Shown in pieces: positions 26,713-36,659 of a stretch of 64,000 bases of DNA. Position 1 is the first letter of the stretch; each line of letters opens with the position of its first letter. The stretch lies in contig NZ_VCHY01000006.1 of NCBI RefSeq assembly GCF_005877885.1, positions 124,001-188,000 on the forward strand, read 5' to 3'. Under the pieces are notes generated by a model that worked only from the letters and a program-made list of their open reading frames with translations, was not told the origin of the DNA and searched no databases. Origin of the DNA: Labilibacter sediminis. Its GTDB lineage: Bacteria > Bacteroidota > Bacteroidia > Bacteroidales > Marinilabiliaceae. The position numbers were made by a program, and so were the translations under genes.

Positions 26713-27840
26713 ATGCTAAACAAGGAAAATTTATTAAGAAACCTACGAAATATAGTAGGCTGGCAGTCTTCCCGTAAAATAGTTGTATTTGAAAGTGATG
26801 ATTGGGGAAGTATTCGGATGCCATCTAAAAATGCGTACAAACGCTTAGAACAAAAGGGGTTGGCGTTTGATCGTAGAGATTCTAAAAGATTTAATCAGTA
26901 CGACAGTCTTGCTACTTCAGGTGATTTGGAAAACCTATTTGAATTACTTGAAGGTTTTAAGGATAAAAATGGTGCTCATCCAGTTTTTACAGCCATGAGT
27001 GTGATGGCTAATCCGGCTTTTGATAAAATAAAAGAAAATGGTTTTACTTCGTATGATTATGAACCTTTTACAGAAACATTAAATAGATACCCCGGTTGCG
27101 AAAATTCTTTCAATTTGTGGAAAGAAGGTATGCAAAAAGGTCTTTTTGTCCCTCAAATGCATGGTAGAGAGCACTTAAATGTGTTTTCATGGATGAACGC
27201 TCTTAAAGCCGGAGATAAAGATACTTTGTTGGCATTTGAAGAAGGACTGTGGAGTTTTGTTCCGGATAAAAAAAAGTTAGCCAATACATATTTTCAACAA
27301 GCTTTTGCGTTAAAAGATATTGCAGAAATAGAAGAACAAAGAGAAATACTTAAGACTGGTTTAGATTTGTTTGTGCAATTTTTTGGTTACAGAGCTACTT
27401 ATTTTGTTCCTCCCAATGGTGTATTAAACAATGCACTAAATTCTACCTTAGTTAAAAATGGCATTAAATTAAGGTCAACTACAAAAATACAGAAAGAACC
27501 TGTGGGCGAAGGTACCTTTAAAAAGCGATTACATTACCTCGGGCAAAAGGATAGAAACGGTTTAACATACATTATTCGTAACTGTACATTTGAACCAAGT
27601 AATACAAAAATTGATTGGGTAGACAATTGTTTAAAAGAAATAGAAGCCTCTTTTAAATGGAATAAACCGGCAATTATAGGATCGCACAGGGTAAATTATA
27701 TTGGAGCTATAAGTAAGGATAACAGGAGTAATGGATTAAATCAGTTAAACGAATTGCTTACGCGAACATTGAAAGCTTGGCCTGATGTTGAATTTATGAC
27801 AACTGCGCAGCTTGGCGATTTAATGTTGAAGAAAAACTAA
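26713..27840 (+). CDS. Polysaccharide deacetylase-like protein, paralogue A
   Basis: A 375-residue cytoplasmic protein with KIVVFESDDWGSIRMPS at residues 22-38 (the DD pair corresponding to the CE4 metal/base Asp pair), VPQMHGREHLN at about residues 148-158 (HxxxH metal ligands), and RATYFVPPNGVLNNAL and IIGSHRVNYIG later. It lacks the usual TFDDG loop, so it belongs to a divergent branch of the fold. A paralogue with the same motif order lies at 36660-37775. Substrate unknown; location among glycosyltransferases suggests a precursor or lipid-linked sugar. Confidence 0.75.
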   Translation: MLNKENLLRNLRNIVGWQSSRKIVVFESDDWGSIRMPSKNAYKRLEQKGLAFDRRDSKRFNQYDSLATSGDLENLFELLEGFKDKNGAHPVFTAMSVMANPAFDKIKENGFTSYDYEPFTETLNRYPGCENSFNLWKEGMQKGLFVPQMHGREHLNVFSWMNALKAGDKDTLLAFEEGLWSFVPDKKKLANTYFQQAFALKDIAEIEEQREILKTGLDLFVQFFGYRATYFVPPNGVLNNALNSTLVKNGIKLRSTTKIQKEPVGEGTFKKRLHYLGQKDRNGLTYIIRNCTFEPSNTKIDWVDNCLKEIEASFKWNKPAIIGSHRVNYIGAISKDNRSNGLNQLNELLTRTLKAWPDVEFMTTAQLGDLMLKKN

Positions 27841-27950
27841 ATCTATCCTATATCTGCAGAATAGTATATTTTAATAACTATTGCTCTGTCATGTTTATAT
27901 TGATATCTCAGATTCTTTTTTAGATCGTTATAACACAAAAAGTAACTTAA

Positions 27951-28958
27951 ATGACATTAACAATTGGATTTCCTCACAAACCACCTAAAAAAGGTGGACC
28001 TGGAGTATTTCAAAAGCGCTTTGAATCAGCAATTAAATCAAAGGGGTGGAAAGTTGTTTATCCTGAGGATAATATTTTACCCGATGCTGTTTTGGTCGTT
28101 GGAGGTACAAAAAAGTTAGGGTGGTTGTTAAAGTTAAAGTTTAAAAAGGTGCCAATCGTTTATAGACTCGATGGTATGAGCTGGCTTCATCGTGAGCCGG
28201 GTAATTCATTTAATAAGCGTTTTACAGCTGAGGTAGGTAACGCTTTAATGAATATAATTCGAACGTTTTTTGCATCTCACATTGTGTATCAAAGTGTATT
28301 TGTAGAGAAGTGGTGGAAAAAGAGCGGCTGGAGATCTAAACAAGATTATTCGATTATTAGAAATGGGGTGGATACAGAGTTATTTCAGCCCAGGTCAGAA
28401 GAAAAACCTGAGTTGTGTCTACTTTGTATAGAAGGAAATATTGATTACACACCGTTTGCCTTTGATTTATTAAATAAGCTGCAGGAAAAGTTAATTGGAG
28501 ACACTAAACTTAAGTCCCTGGTTATTTATGGAAGTTTTGATAACCCCGAGAATAAAAAGAAACTATCGCCCAATATAGATTACAGAGGAAGTATTTCAAA
28601 TGATAAAATTTTTGAGGTATACAAGAATTCGATTTTCTTATCACTGGATATTAATGCGGCATGTCCAAATACAGTTATTGAATCATTAGCCAGTGGTATT
28701 CCTGTGATTGGTTTTGATACGGGAGCACTAAAAGAATTAGTGGAAGATGCTGGTAGCATTGTTGATTACGGAGGAGATCCATGGAAAATAGAGACGCCTG
28801 ATATGGATGGCTTGGTTGATGGAGCTATTCAGGTTAAGAAAAACTGGGAGCATTATTCCGAGAAGGCCAGAAGCAGGGCCATTGAAAATTTTAATATTGA
28901 CGATGTTGTCAACAAATATCTTGCGATAATTAATAAAGAGGTTAAGCAAAAGTCATAA
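27951..28958 (+). CDS. Glycosyltransferase family 4
   Basis: A 335-residue GT-B protein, on the short side. The N-terminus TIGFPHKPPKKGGPGVFQKR has the Gly-rich acceptor loop, IVYRLDGMSWLHREPGN lies near residue 65, IIRNGVDTELFQPR near residue 135 is the GT4 hinge, and AACPNTVIESLASGIPVIGF near residue 240 is the donor loop. A 110-base gap precedes it without a clear promoter. Sugar specificity unknown. Confidence 0.87.
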   Translation: MTLTIGFPHKPPKKGGPGVFQKRFESAIKSKGWKVVYPEDNILPDAVLVVGGTKKLGWLLKLKFKKVPIVYRLDGMSWLHREPGNSFNKRFTAEVGNALMNIIRTFFASHIVYQSVFVEKWWKKSGWRSKQDYSIIRNGVDTELFQPRSEEKPELCLLCIEGNIDYTPFAFDLLNKLQEKLIGDTKLKSLVIYGSFDNPENKKKLSPNIDYRGSISNDKIFEVYKNSIFLSLDINAACPNTVIESLASGIPVIGFDTGALKELVEDAGSIVDYGGDPWKIETPDMDGLVDGAIQVKKNWEHYSEKARSRAIENFNIDDVVNKYLAIINKEVKQKS

Positions 28959-29007
28959 GCAATCAACCAAAATTACCACTGATTTAAGTTGTACTTAATT
29001 TTAATCT

Positions 29008-30129
29008 ATGAGCAATGAAAAAAATAATAGGTTGTGTTGTGTGTTTAATACGGCACCGCACTATAGGTCAACTATATTTAATCTTATAGATAAGGAATTA
29101 AATGCTGATTTTTATATAGGAGATCGAGGTTTCTTTAAACTTAAAACCATGGACTATAAAGGTTTGTCTGGTTTTAAGGGGGAGTTGAAATCTAAGAATC
29201 TTTGGAAGACGTACTATTTTCAAAAAGGAGCTTTAAATTTAGCGTTTAAGTCATATTCAAAGTACCTGTTTACAGGAGAGTTAAATTGTATATCCACATG
29301 GTTCTTTTTAATCCTAGCCTTTTTCCTGCGAAAGAAAGTGTATTTATGGTCTCATGGATTTTATGGTAATGAAGGTTTTTTTAAAAGACTATTTAAAAAA
29401 GTATACTTCGGCTTAACTGCAGGTGTATTTTTATATGGAGAATATGCCCGTAATATCATGATTAAGCAGGGCTATGATCCCAATAAGCTACATCTTATAT
29501 ATAATTCGTTGAATTATGATGATCAGCTTGAAATTCGTAAAAAATTAGAGGGAAAATATGTTTTTAAAAATCTATTCCCTAAACAAAACCCTACTGCAGT
29601 TTTTATTGGAAGAATGCAGAAGAGAAAAAGAATAGATTTAATCATAAATGTTATTGCTAACCTTAAAAAGAAAGGAACTGCAGTTAACCTACTATTAATA
29701 GGGGATAAAGATGACAGTCTTGGATTAGATAAACTTTCTAAAGAGCTCAATGTAGGTGATAATGTTTGTTTTTATGGCGCATGTTATGATGAGGAGGTTT
29801 CCGGAAGTTTAATCTACAATTCGGATGTTTGTGTTTCTCCGGGCAATGTTGGTTTAACAGCGATGCATGTACTAATGTATGGTACACCTATTTTAACCAG
29901 CGATAATTTCTTTTTGCAGCGACCAGAATTTGAAGCTATTAAGCAAGGTGTTACCGGAGATTTCTTTAAAGATAATTCAATAAAAGATCTTGAAGATAAA
30001 CTTCCTAAATGGATAGGACTTAGCAAACAAAAAAGAGAGGAAGTTCGTCAGAAAGCTTATGAGGAAATTGATAAAAAATATAATCCGCATAGGCAAGTGG
30101 AAACCTTAAAAGAAGTACTAAATATTTAA
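29008..30129 (+). CDS. Glycosyltransferase family 4
   Basis: A 373-residue GT-B protein. CCVFNTAPHYRSTIFNLID at the N-terminus replaces the Gly-rich loop, as in the GT4 group acting on short acceptors; WSHGFYGNEGFFKRLFKK lies near residue 112, AVFIGRMQKRKRIDLIINV near 196 opens the donor domain, and CVSPGNVGLTAMHVLMYGTP near 275 is the donor loop. It is 49 bases after one GT4 and 12 bases before another, and is clearly in the same operon. Confidence 0.86.
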   Translation: MSNEKNNRLCCVFNTAPHYRSTIFNLIDKELNADFYIGDRGFFKLKTMDYKGLSGFKGELKSKNLWKTYYFQKGALNLAFKSYSKYLFTGELNCISTWFFLILAFFLRKKVYLWSHGFYGNEGFFKRLFKKVYFGLTAGVFLYGEYARNIMIKQGYDPNKLHLIYNSLNYDDQLEIRKKLEGKYVFKNLFPKQNPTAVFIGRMQKRKRIDLIINVIANLKKKGTAVNLLLIGDKDDSLGLDKLSKELNVGDNVCFYGACYDEEVSGSLIYNSDVCVSPGNVGLTAMHVLMYGTPILTSDNFFLQRPEFEAIKQGVTGDFFKDNSIKDLEDKLPKWIGLSKQKREEVRQKAYEEIDKKYNPHRQVETLKEVLNI

Positions 30130-30141
30130 TCTTTATGGTCT

Positions 30142-31275
30142 ATGAAAGTATTAATTAACTGTTCGACACTAAAAAAAGGAGGGGTACTACAAGTTGCCCA
30201 TTCATTTGTAGGTGAGCTTTTAAATAGAACAGATCATGAATATTACATTGTTTTCTCGTCTTTGTTAAAGAAAGATTTTCCAGAATTACAGGAAGATAAC
30301 CAGCGCTTTTTTGTTTATGATATAAAACCAACCATTGTAAAAGCAATTACCGGAAGAGATAAGAGGTTAGATGAGATTGCTGACAGGATAAAACCGGATA
30401 TTGTGTTTTCTCTTTTTGGCCCGACCTATTGGCATCCCAAATCATTACATGTTTGTGGATATGCTAAAGCGAGTTATTTTTACCCGGATTCTCCTTTTAT
30501 TCAAAATATGCCAATAGGGAGAAAATTAAAATTAATGTTTTTAAAGCAACTTCATTTGTATGATTTTAAAAGGTTTAATGATGCTTTAATAACAGAAACA
30601 GAGGATGCAAGTAGGCGTTTGTCGGGTTTACTTCCAGCAAAGAATATTTATACGGTATCCAATACATATAATCAGATTTTTAACAGTCCTGAAAAATGGG
30701 ATCGTAGCGTAAAGTTACCTGATTTTATCGGAGTCACCCTCTTATCAATCACGGCTAATTACAGACATAAGAATCTAAAAGTAATTCCTGCTGTAATTTC
30801 TTATTTAAAAGTTAAATACCCTGATTTTAAGTTTCGGTTTGTACTGACCTTAAACAAAGGAGATATTAATTTTCCTGATACCGGAATAAACGGGCATGTG
30901 CTATATCTGGGAAGAGTAGATATATATCAATGTCCGCCTTTATATGAGAATTCTGACTTTATGTTTATGCCAACATTATTGGAGTGCTTTTCCGCCACTT
31001 ACCCCGAAGCAATGAAGATGGGCGTACCAGTTCTAACATCAGATATGCCTTTTGCCAGGACGGTTTGCGGAGATGCTGCTATTTATTTTGACCCAATGTC
31101 ACCTGAAAATATTGCAGAGTCAATTTATAAACTGGCAAGTAATAATAAGTTAAGGTCTGAGATTACAGAGAAGGGTACAATGCGATTACAAACCTTTAAC
31201 GACGCAAAATCAAGAACCCAAAAATATATTGAAATACTTGAGAAAACTTATAAAGCTAGCAGAGGAGCTCAATAA
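30142..31275 (+). CDS. Glycosyltransferase family 4
   Basis: A 377-residue GT-B protein. KVLINCSTLKKGGVLQVAHS carries the acceptor loop, DIVFSLFGPTYW lies near residue 87, YTVSNTYNQIF near residue 172 is the hinge, TLLSITANYRHKNLKVIP opens the donor domain, and PTLLECFSATYPEAMKMGVP near residue 275 is the E-x7-E type donor loop. It is the third consecutive GT4 in this operon, pointing to a repeat unit of several sugars. Confidence 0.87.
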   Translation: MKVLINCSTLKKGGVLQVAHSFVGELLNRTDHEYYIVFSSLLKKDFPELQEDNQRFFVYDIKPTIVKAITGRDKRLDEIADRIKPDIVFSLFGPTYWHPKSLHVCGYAKASYFYPDSPFIQNMPIGRKLKLMFLKQLHLYDFKRFNDALITETEDASRRLSGLLPAKNIYTVSNTYNQIFNSPEKWDRSVKLPDFIGVTLLSITANYRHKNLKVIPAVISYLKVKYPDFKFRFVLTLNKGDINFPDTGINGHVLYLGRVDIYQCPPLYENSDFMFMPTLLECFSATYPEAMKMGVPVLTSDMPFARTVCGDAAIYFDPMSPENIAESIYKLASNNKLRSEITEKGTMRLQTFNDAKSRTQKYIEILEKTYKASRGAQ

Positions 31276-31369
31276 TTCACTTTATTAAATAGGGATTCCT
31301 GAGTTTTTTTGTGACTTCTTAGCCAACTTGCTTGTAGGCATATGGCAAATGAAAGTAAAATATGATCCT

Positions 31370-33517
31370 ATGAAACAAATCATTCAAAACCTTAAAACAG
31401 GAGAAACAGCTCTTGAGGACATTCCGGTACCTCAAATAGGAGATGGTCAATTATTAATTAGAACAACACATACATTGGTGTCGTTAGGTACCGAAAGAAT
31501 GCTTGTTGAGTTTAGTAAGGCAAATCTGATTCAAAAAGCAAAGCAACAGCCTGATAAGGTTAAACAAGTGTTGGATAAGGTAAAATCCGACGGATTATTA
31601 CCTACTTTAGAAACTGTTTTTAAAAGATTGGAAGAACCATTGCCATTAGGGTATTGTAATGTTGGAGAAGTTGTTGAAATAGGTAAGGGTGTTTCTGGTT
31701 TTGCTATTGGCGATATAGTTGCATCCAATGGAAAACATGCTGAGTATGTTTGTGTACCTAAAAACCTTGTTGCTAAGGTGCCGGATAATGTAAGTAAAGA
31801 AGAAGCGGCTTTTACAGTTATTGGTTCAATAAGTTTACAGGGTATACGTTTATGTAATCCTACTTTCGGAGAAACTATAGTAGTATACGGACTTGGCTTA
31901 ATTGGTCAGTTGGCAGTTCAAATGTTAGTGGCTAATGGCTGTAATGTAATTGGGATAGACATCGATAAAGACAAATGTGCTTTAGCTGAAAAGTGGGGAG
32001 CACAAACCATTAATCCGACTTCAGGAGATCATCCTGTGAAAACCATTATGGAACAAACCAATGGTGTTGGGGTAGACGGAGTGGTGATAACAGCCTCTTC
32101 AAAAAGTCATGATTTGATTTCCAACGCAGCTCAAATGTCGCGTAAGCGAGGACGTATTGTTCTTGTTGGTGTTATCGGACTTAATATAAATAGAGCTGAG
32201 TTTTATGAGAAAGAGTTAACTTTCCAGGTGTCGTGTTCTTATGGTCCGGGTCGTTATGATGATAATTATGAATCTAAAGGGATTGATTACCCGTTGGCAT
32301 TTGTAAGGTGGACAGAGAAAAGAAATTTTGAGACAATTTTAAATGCAATGAGCCGTGGTTCTTTAAAAGTAAAGGATCTTATCTCAAATATATTTGACCT
32401 TGAAGATTATCAGAAAATTTATGGAGATATTGGGCATTCAAAGGCTATAGCTTCAATTTTAAAATACACTGAGGCTCAGGAAGCAGGGGAAGTGGGGAGT
32501 AATACAGTAGTTGTAAACAGTGGTTCTTTTGCAGGTGCAAAAGGGGTAACTGCATTTATTGGAGCAGGTAATTTTACAAAAATGACTATGTTACCTGCCC
32601 TTCAGGGATCTGGAGCAGGATTTAAATATATTGCTTCATCAGGAGGGGTATCTGGTACAACTTTGGCCAAAAAGTTTGGATTCACTCATAGTACAACAGA
32701 TTATCAGGAGATTCTTAAGGATGAGGAAGTAGATACTGTTTTTATTACAACTCGTCACAATTCACACGCAAAATTTGTTGTTGAATCTTTAAAAGCCGGG
32801 AAAAATGTATTTGTAGAGAAACCTTTGGCTATTAATAAAGATCAACTCAATGATATTATTGAAACCTATCAGGAGTCGCAAAAAGGTGAAGGCTCACCAA
32901 CTTTAACAGTCGGCTTTAACCGTAGATTTTCGCCCCATATTCAAGCCATGAAAAAGGCCATTGGAGACAATCCCGGACATTTGAATATTGTAGCTACCAT
33001 GAATGCCGGATTTATTCCACCTCAGGTTTGGGTTCATGACATGCAAGTTGGAGGAGGTCGCATTATTGGTGAGGCTTGTCACTATATTGATTTGTGTGTC
33101 TTTTTAGCAGGTTCGCCGGTACAATCGGTATGTATGAACAGTATGGGTAATGATGTGCAGCAGAATACAGATAACGCGAGCATACTTTTAAAGTTTGAAA
33201 ACGGAAGCAATGCCGTGATTAATTATTTTGCCAATGGAGCAAAGTCATATAGCAAGGAAAGAGTGGAATTATTTTCACAAGAGCGGGTTTTTATCATGGA
33301 TAACTTTAGAACAACTAATGCTTATGGTGTTAAGGGTTTTAAAAATCTGAAGACAAGAATTGATAAAGGACATAAAGAACAGTTTCACTCCTATATAAAA
33401 AGAGTAAAAGAGGGAGGTGATGCTCTGATTGGTTTTGACCAGATAGTAAATGTAACTAAGGCATCATTTGCAGCTCTTCAAAGCTTAAAAGAAAAGCGTT
33501 GGGTAGATCTACATTGA
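31370..33517 (+). CDS. Bi-domain oxidoreductase: zinc-type alcohol dehydrogenase fused to Gfo/Idh/MocA
   Basis: A 715-residue fusion from ATG 31370; TTG 31328 and ATG 31349 are upstream options, but the family usually begins MKQIIQNLKTGET. Residues about 1-370 form a medium-chain dehydrogenase with VVYGLGLIGQLAVQML as the dinucleotide fold and SLGTER and GYCNVGEVVE landmarks. Residues about 398-715 form a Gfo/Idh/MocA domain with TAFIGAGNFTKMTMLPAL, the family hallmark VFVEKPLA near residue 483, and GEACHYIDLCVFL near 565. It is next to a heparinase-like gene, a pairing I recall from other polysaccharide clusters. It may interconvert a nucleotide sugar or a uronic acid; the substrate is unknown. 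Confidence 0.87.
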   Translation: MKQIIQNLKTGETALEDIPVPQIGDGQLLIRTTHTLVSLGTERMLVEFSKANLIQKAKQQPDKVKQVLDKVKSDGLLPTLETVFKRLEEPLPLGYCNVGEVVEIGKGVSGFAIGDIVASNGKHAEYVCVPKNLVAKVPDNVSKEEAAFTVIGSISLQGIRLCNPTFGETIVVYGLGLIGQLAVQMLVANGCNVIGIDIDKDKCALAEKWGAQTINPTSGDHPVKTIMEQTNGVGVDGVVITASSKSHDLISNAAQMSRKRGRIVLVGVIGLNINRAEFYEKELTFQVSCSYGPGRYDDNYESKGIDYPLAFVRWTEKRNFETILNAMSRGSLKVKDLISNIFDLEDYQKIYGDIGHSKAIASILKYTEAQEAGEVGSNTVVVNSGSFAGAKGVTAFIGAGNFTKMTMLPALQGSGAGFKYIASSGGVSGTTLAKKFGFTHSTTDYQEILKDEEVDTVFITTRHNSHAKFVVESLKAGKNVFVEKPLAINKDQLNDIIETYQESQKGEGSPTLTVGFNRRFSPHIQAMKKAIGDNPGHLNIVATMNAGFIPPQVWVHDMQVGGGRIIGEACHYIDLCVFLAGSPVQSVCMNSMGNDVQQNTDNASILLKFENGSNAVINYFANGAKSYSKERVELFSQERVFIMDNFRTTNAYGVKGFKNLKTRIDKGHKEQFHSYIKRVKEGGDALIGFDQIVNVTKASFAALQSLKEKRWVDLH

Positions 33518-33531
33518 TCCGTTATAAGCTT

Positions 33532-35415
33532 ATGGGTAAAATGGAGAAACTTTATTGGTATCTAAAGCTGATTCCAAAACTTGGTTTTAGCAATGTGGTA
33601 TATGTTCAGGTGTACAGACTGCTCCTGAAATATTCTATTTTAAAGTTTCGTTTTTCTGTATATAAATTTAAGAAAAAAGAATCTGCATATCATGTATGTA
33701 GAGGAGTGAATAACTACCCCTCTGAATGGAAAGAACAATTATTGATTCAAGCCAATAAGTTAATTGAGGGTAGTATTCCATATTATTCATCTCATTGGCT
33801 TAAGCAATCTAATCCTCCTAATTGGTTCATAAATCCTTTTAATGGGGCTGAGTGTAATGAAAATTATTTGCATTGGACCGAAATTGCGGATTTTAATAAG
33901 GACATAGGAGATATCAAAAATATTTGGGAAATATCTAGGTTTTCATGGTTGTCTATTTTAGCTCGGGCTTATGTGGTAAGTGGAGAAGGAGTATACTTAG
34001 ATACCATTAATGGATGGATTAAAGATTGGTTGGAGAAAAATCCTGTTAATCAGGGTCCAAACTGGAAATGCGGACAGGAAGCCTCATTTAGAGTTTTTAA
34101 TTTATTAAATGCTGCGCATATTTTAAATCAGGAAGATAACCCATCAGACTTACTGATTGAAATAATAGAAGTTCACGTCAAAAGGATTTCAGGTAATTTA
34201 AGGTATGCAATTGCTCAAAGAAACAATCATGCAACAAGCGAAGCTTCCGCATTATTAATTGGAGCAAGCTGGTTAGAAAGAGTATGTAGCGAAAAGAAAT
34301 CCAGGTATAAAAAGTATGCACGAGTTGGAAGGGCAAAATTAGAGAGAGCAGTTAATAATCTTGTATATGAGGATGGAGCTTTTGCTCAACATTCGGTTAA
34401 TTATCACCGTTTGTTTTTAGATACTTTATCTCTGGTTGTTTTTTGGCAAAGGAATCTAAAGCTGAAAGCTTTGAGTCAACAATTTATGGAAATAGCTGCC
34501 AAGTCATTCGATTGGTTATTAACTATAACAGATCAGTCGGGTTATTGCCCGAATATTGGCTCAAATGATGGTACTATGTTGCAGGGTAATCATTCATGCG
34601 ACTACCAGGATTTCAGACCTTCATTGCAAGTCGCTTCTTTTTTATTTACCGATGCATTGACATTTGAAGAAGGAAGATGGAATGAGGCTTTGTTTTGGTA
34701 TGATATAAACCTGAAAAGTAAAGTAATTATTCCTTCTAAAGATAAATCTGTAGTTAAGGAATCCGGTTATGTGGTGATGAAAAATAAAAGATCATGGGCT
34801 TTGTTGCATTATCCAAACTACAAGTTTAGACCATCACATAATGATATCTTTCATTTTGATTTATGGTTTGACGAAAAGAATGTCCTTTTTGATTCAGGAA
34901 GTTATTCATATAATCCGGATAAGGATAGTACGATGCCGGATTTTAAATCGGTTCTTTCTCACAATACGGTATCGTTTGATGGAAATGAGCAAATGCCCCG
35001 TTTAAGTCGCTTTTTACTTGGGAATTGGATAAAGCCACTAAGTCTGAGCGCCATTGGCCAATCGGCGAATGAAACTTATACATGGAAAGGCTCCTATATA
35101 GATTATTTAAAAAATATACATAGTAGAGAAGTAAAGTGGAGTGAAGATAATTGGCAAATTACGGATTGTGTGTCGGGAACAGCAGAGTCAGTAATTATTG
35201 GTTTTAATTTTGATAAGTATAAATATTCTCTCGATGAAAATTCTAAAACCATCTTATTGCCTTGGGGAAGTATTTCTGTTTCAAATTGTGAGAAAATAGA
35301 AGTTATCAGTCATTCAGTTTCTCAATACTATATGAAATCTAGGCCTGTGAACAGGCTGGTTATTACAGCTAATAATAATTCTGAGGTAACAACATCAATT
35401 AAAATTTTCAAATGA
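33532..35415 (+). CDS. Heparinase II/III-like protein
   Basis: A 627-residue protein from ATG 33532 (a TTG at 33499 would overlap the previous gene). Residues about 60-350 form an all-helical toroid typical of alginate/heparinase lyases, with AQRNNHATSEASALLIGASW near residue 228. Residues about 400-620 form the beta-sheet Hepar_II_III domain with FRPSHNDIFHFDLWF near residue 433 and VLFDSGSYSYN near 452. There is no signal peptide, so a periplasmic lyase role is not obvious; family members in polysaccharide clusters may process lipid-linked or cytoplasmic intermediates. It follows the bi-domain oxidoreductase by 14 bases and overlaps the next GT4 by 4. Confidence 0.87.
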   Translation: MGKMEKLYWYLKLIPKLGFSNVVYVQVYRLLLKYSILKFRFSVYKFKKKESAYHVCRGVNNYPSEWKEQLLIQANKLIEGSIPYYSSHWLKQSNPPNWFINPFNGAECNENYLHWTEIADFNKDIGDIKNIWEISRFSWLSILARAYVVSGEGVYLDTINGWIKDWLEKNPVNQGPNWKCGQEASFRVFNLLNAAHILNQEDNPSDLLIEIIEVHVKRISGNLRYAIAQRNNHATSEASALLIGASWLERVCSEKKSRYKKYARVGRAKLERAVNNLVYEDGAFAQHSVNYHRLFLDTLSLVVFWQRNLKLKALSQQFMEIAAKSFDWLLTITDQSGYCPNIGSNDGTMLQGNHSCDYQDFRPSLQVASFLFTDALTFEEGRWNEALFWYDINLKSKVIIPSKDKSVVKESGYVVMKNKRSWALLHYPNYKFRPSHNDIFHFDLWFDEKNVLFDSGSYSYNPDKDSTMPDFKSVLSHNTVSFDGNEQMPRLSRFLLGNWIKPLSLSAIGQSANETYTWKGSYIDYLKNIHSREVKWSEDNWQITDCVSGTAESVIIGFNFDKYKYSLDENSKTILLPWGSISVSNCEKIEVISHSVSQYYMKSRPVNRLVITANNNSEVTTSIKIFK

Positions 35416-36659
35416 ATATCCTTTATTTTCATCAATATTTCTGCACACCTGAGGGTAATTCGGGTATAAGGTCGTATGAAATGGCAAAGTATCTGGTTTC
35501 CAAGGGCCATAAAGTCACTATGGTTTTTGGTGAGTCACCAAGATTAAAATCTCCATTGCAAGGGGAACCATTTATCAATGGTGTGAGAAGAGGAACTTAT
35601 GAGAATATTAATCTGATAGAGTTTAACCTGGCTTATAACAACAAGATGAGCATGTTAAAAAGATCATTAATATTTGTTCGTTTTGGACTTCGCAGTATTC
35701 GTTTGGTGTACACTGAAAATTATGATCTTTTATTTGCTACCTCAACACCCATTACAGCAGGTATACCAGGGATTGTGATGAAGTTACTTGGTAAAAAGAA
35801 ACCATTTGTGTTTGAGGTGAGGGATTTATGGCCGGAATTACCACGTGCAATGGGAGTTATAAAAAATAAGTTTGTGCTTGGGGGGATGAGTGTTCTTGAA
35901 TATTTATCATACAATAAATCAGATGCCTGTGTTGCTTTGTCACCTGGTATAGAAGAGGGGATTAAGAGAAGATTAAAAAAGAATAATCCTGTCTTTTTTA
36001 TTCCTAATGGATGTGATTTGGAAATATTCAAACCAGGTACGTATAAAAAGGATATTTTTCCGGGATGCAATGATGATAATTTTGTGGCCATTTTTATGGG
36101 AGCTCATGGAATTGCCAATGGACTTGATGCTGTTTTGGACGCTGCATCAGAAATGAAGCAGGATTCAAAATTTAAACATATCCGTATAGCTCTGATTGGA
36201 GATGGAAAAATGAAACCTCATTTGGGCCAAAGAGTTGAGAATGAAGGTTTAGATAATGTTATGATGCTAAGTTCTGTTCCTAAAAAGGAAATTATTAAAT
36301 ATTTATGGGCTGCAGATGCTGGTCTAATGATATTGGCTAATGTGCCTGAGTTTTATTATGGTACATCTCCCAATAAGTTTTTTGATTATGTGTCTTCAGG
36401 TTTACCGGTTTTAAATAATTACCCGGGCTGGTTAGCCGGAATGATTGAAGAAAACAACCTTGGCACGGTGGTCAAACCTGATGATCCGGTTGATTTTGCA
36501 AACGGGTTACTTAAGCTAAGTGAAGATAAAGATAAGCTTAAGCAAATGAGTGAAAATGCCCGGGAGTTTGCAAAAACTCATTTTGATAGATTTAAGTATG
36601 CATCCGTGTTTGAAGAATCTTTGGTTAAAGTTCATCAAACATATAATGAGAAGAGGTAG
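35412..36659 (+). CDS. Glycosyltransferase family 4 (WbuB-like)
   Basis: A 415-residue GT-B protein. MNILYFHQYFCTPEGNSGIR and SYEMAKYLVSKGHKVTMV form the acceptor side, FEVRDLWPELPRAMG near residue 135 is the strong signature of the WbuB/FucNAc-transferase-like branch, PNGCDLEIFKPG near 198 is the hinge, and YYGTSPNKFFDYVSSGLPVL near 315 is the donor loop. It overlaps the heparinase-like stop by 4 bases (ATGA) and is directly followed by the deacetylase-like paralogue B, so translation is probably coupled throughout. Confidence 0.9.
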   Translation: MNILYFHQYFCTPEGNSGIRSYEMAKYLVSKGHKVTMVFGESPRLKSPLQGEPFINGVRRGTYENINLIEFNLAYNNKMSMLKRSLIFVRFGLRSIRLVYTENYDLLFATSTPITAGIPGIVMKLLGKKKPFVFEVRDLWPELPRAMGVIKNKFVLGGMSVLEYLSYNKSDACVALSPGIEEGIKRRLKKNNPVFFIPNGCDLEIFKPGTYKKDIFPGCNDDNFVAIFMGAHGIANGLDAVLDAASEMKQDSKFKHIRIALIGDGKMKPHLGQRVENEGLDNVMMLSSVPKKEIIKYLWAADAGLMILANVPEFYYGTSPNKFFDYVSSGLPVLNNYPGWLAGMIEENNLGTVVKPDDPVDFANGLLKLSEDKDKLKQMSENAREFAKTHFDRFKYASVFEESLVKVHQTYNEKR

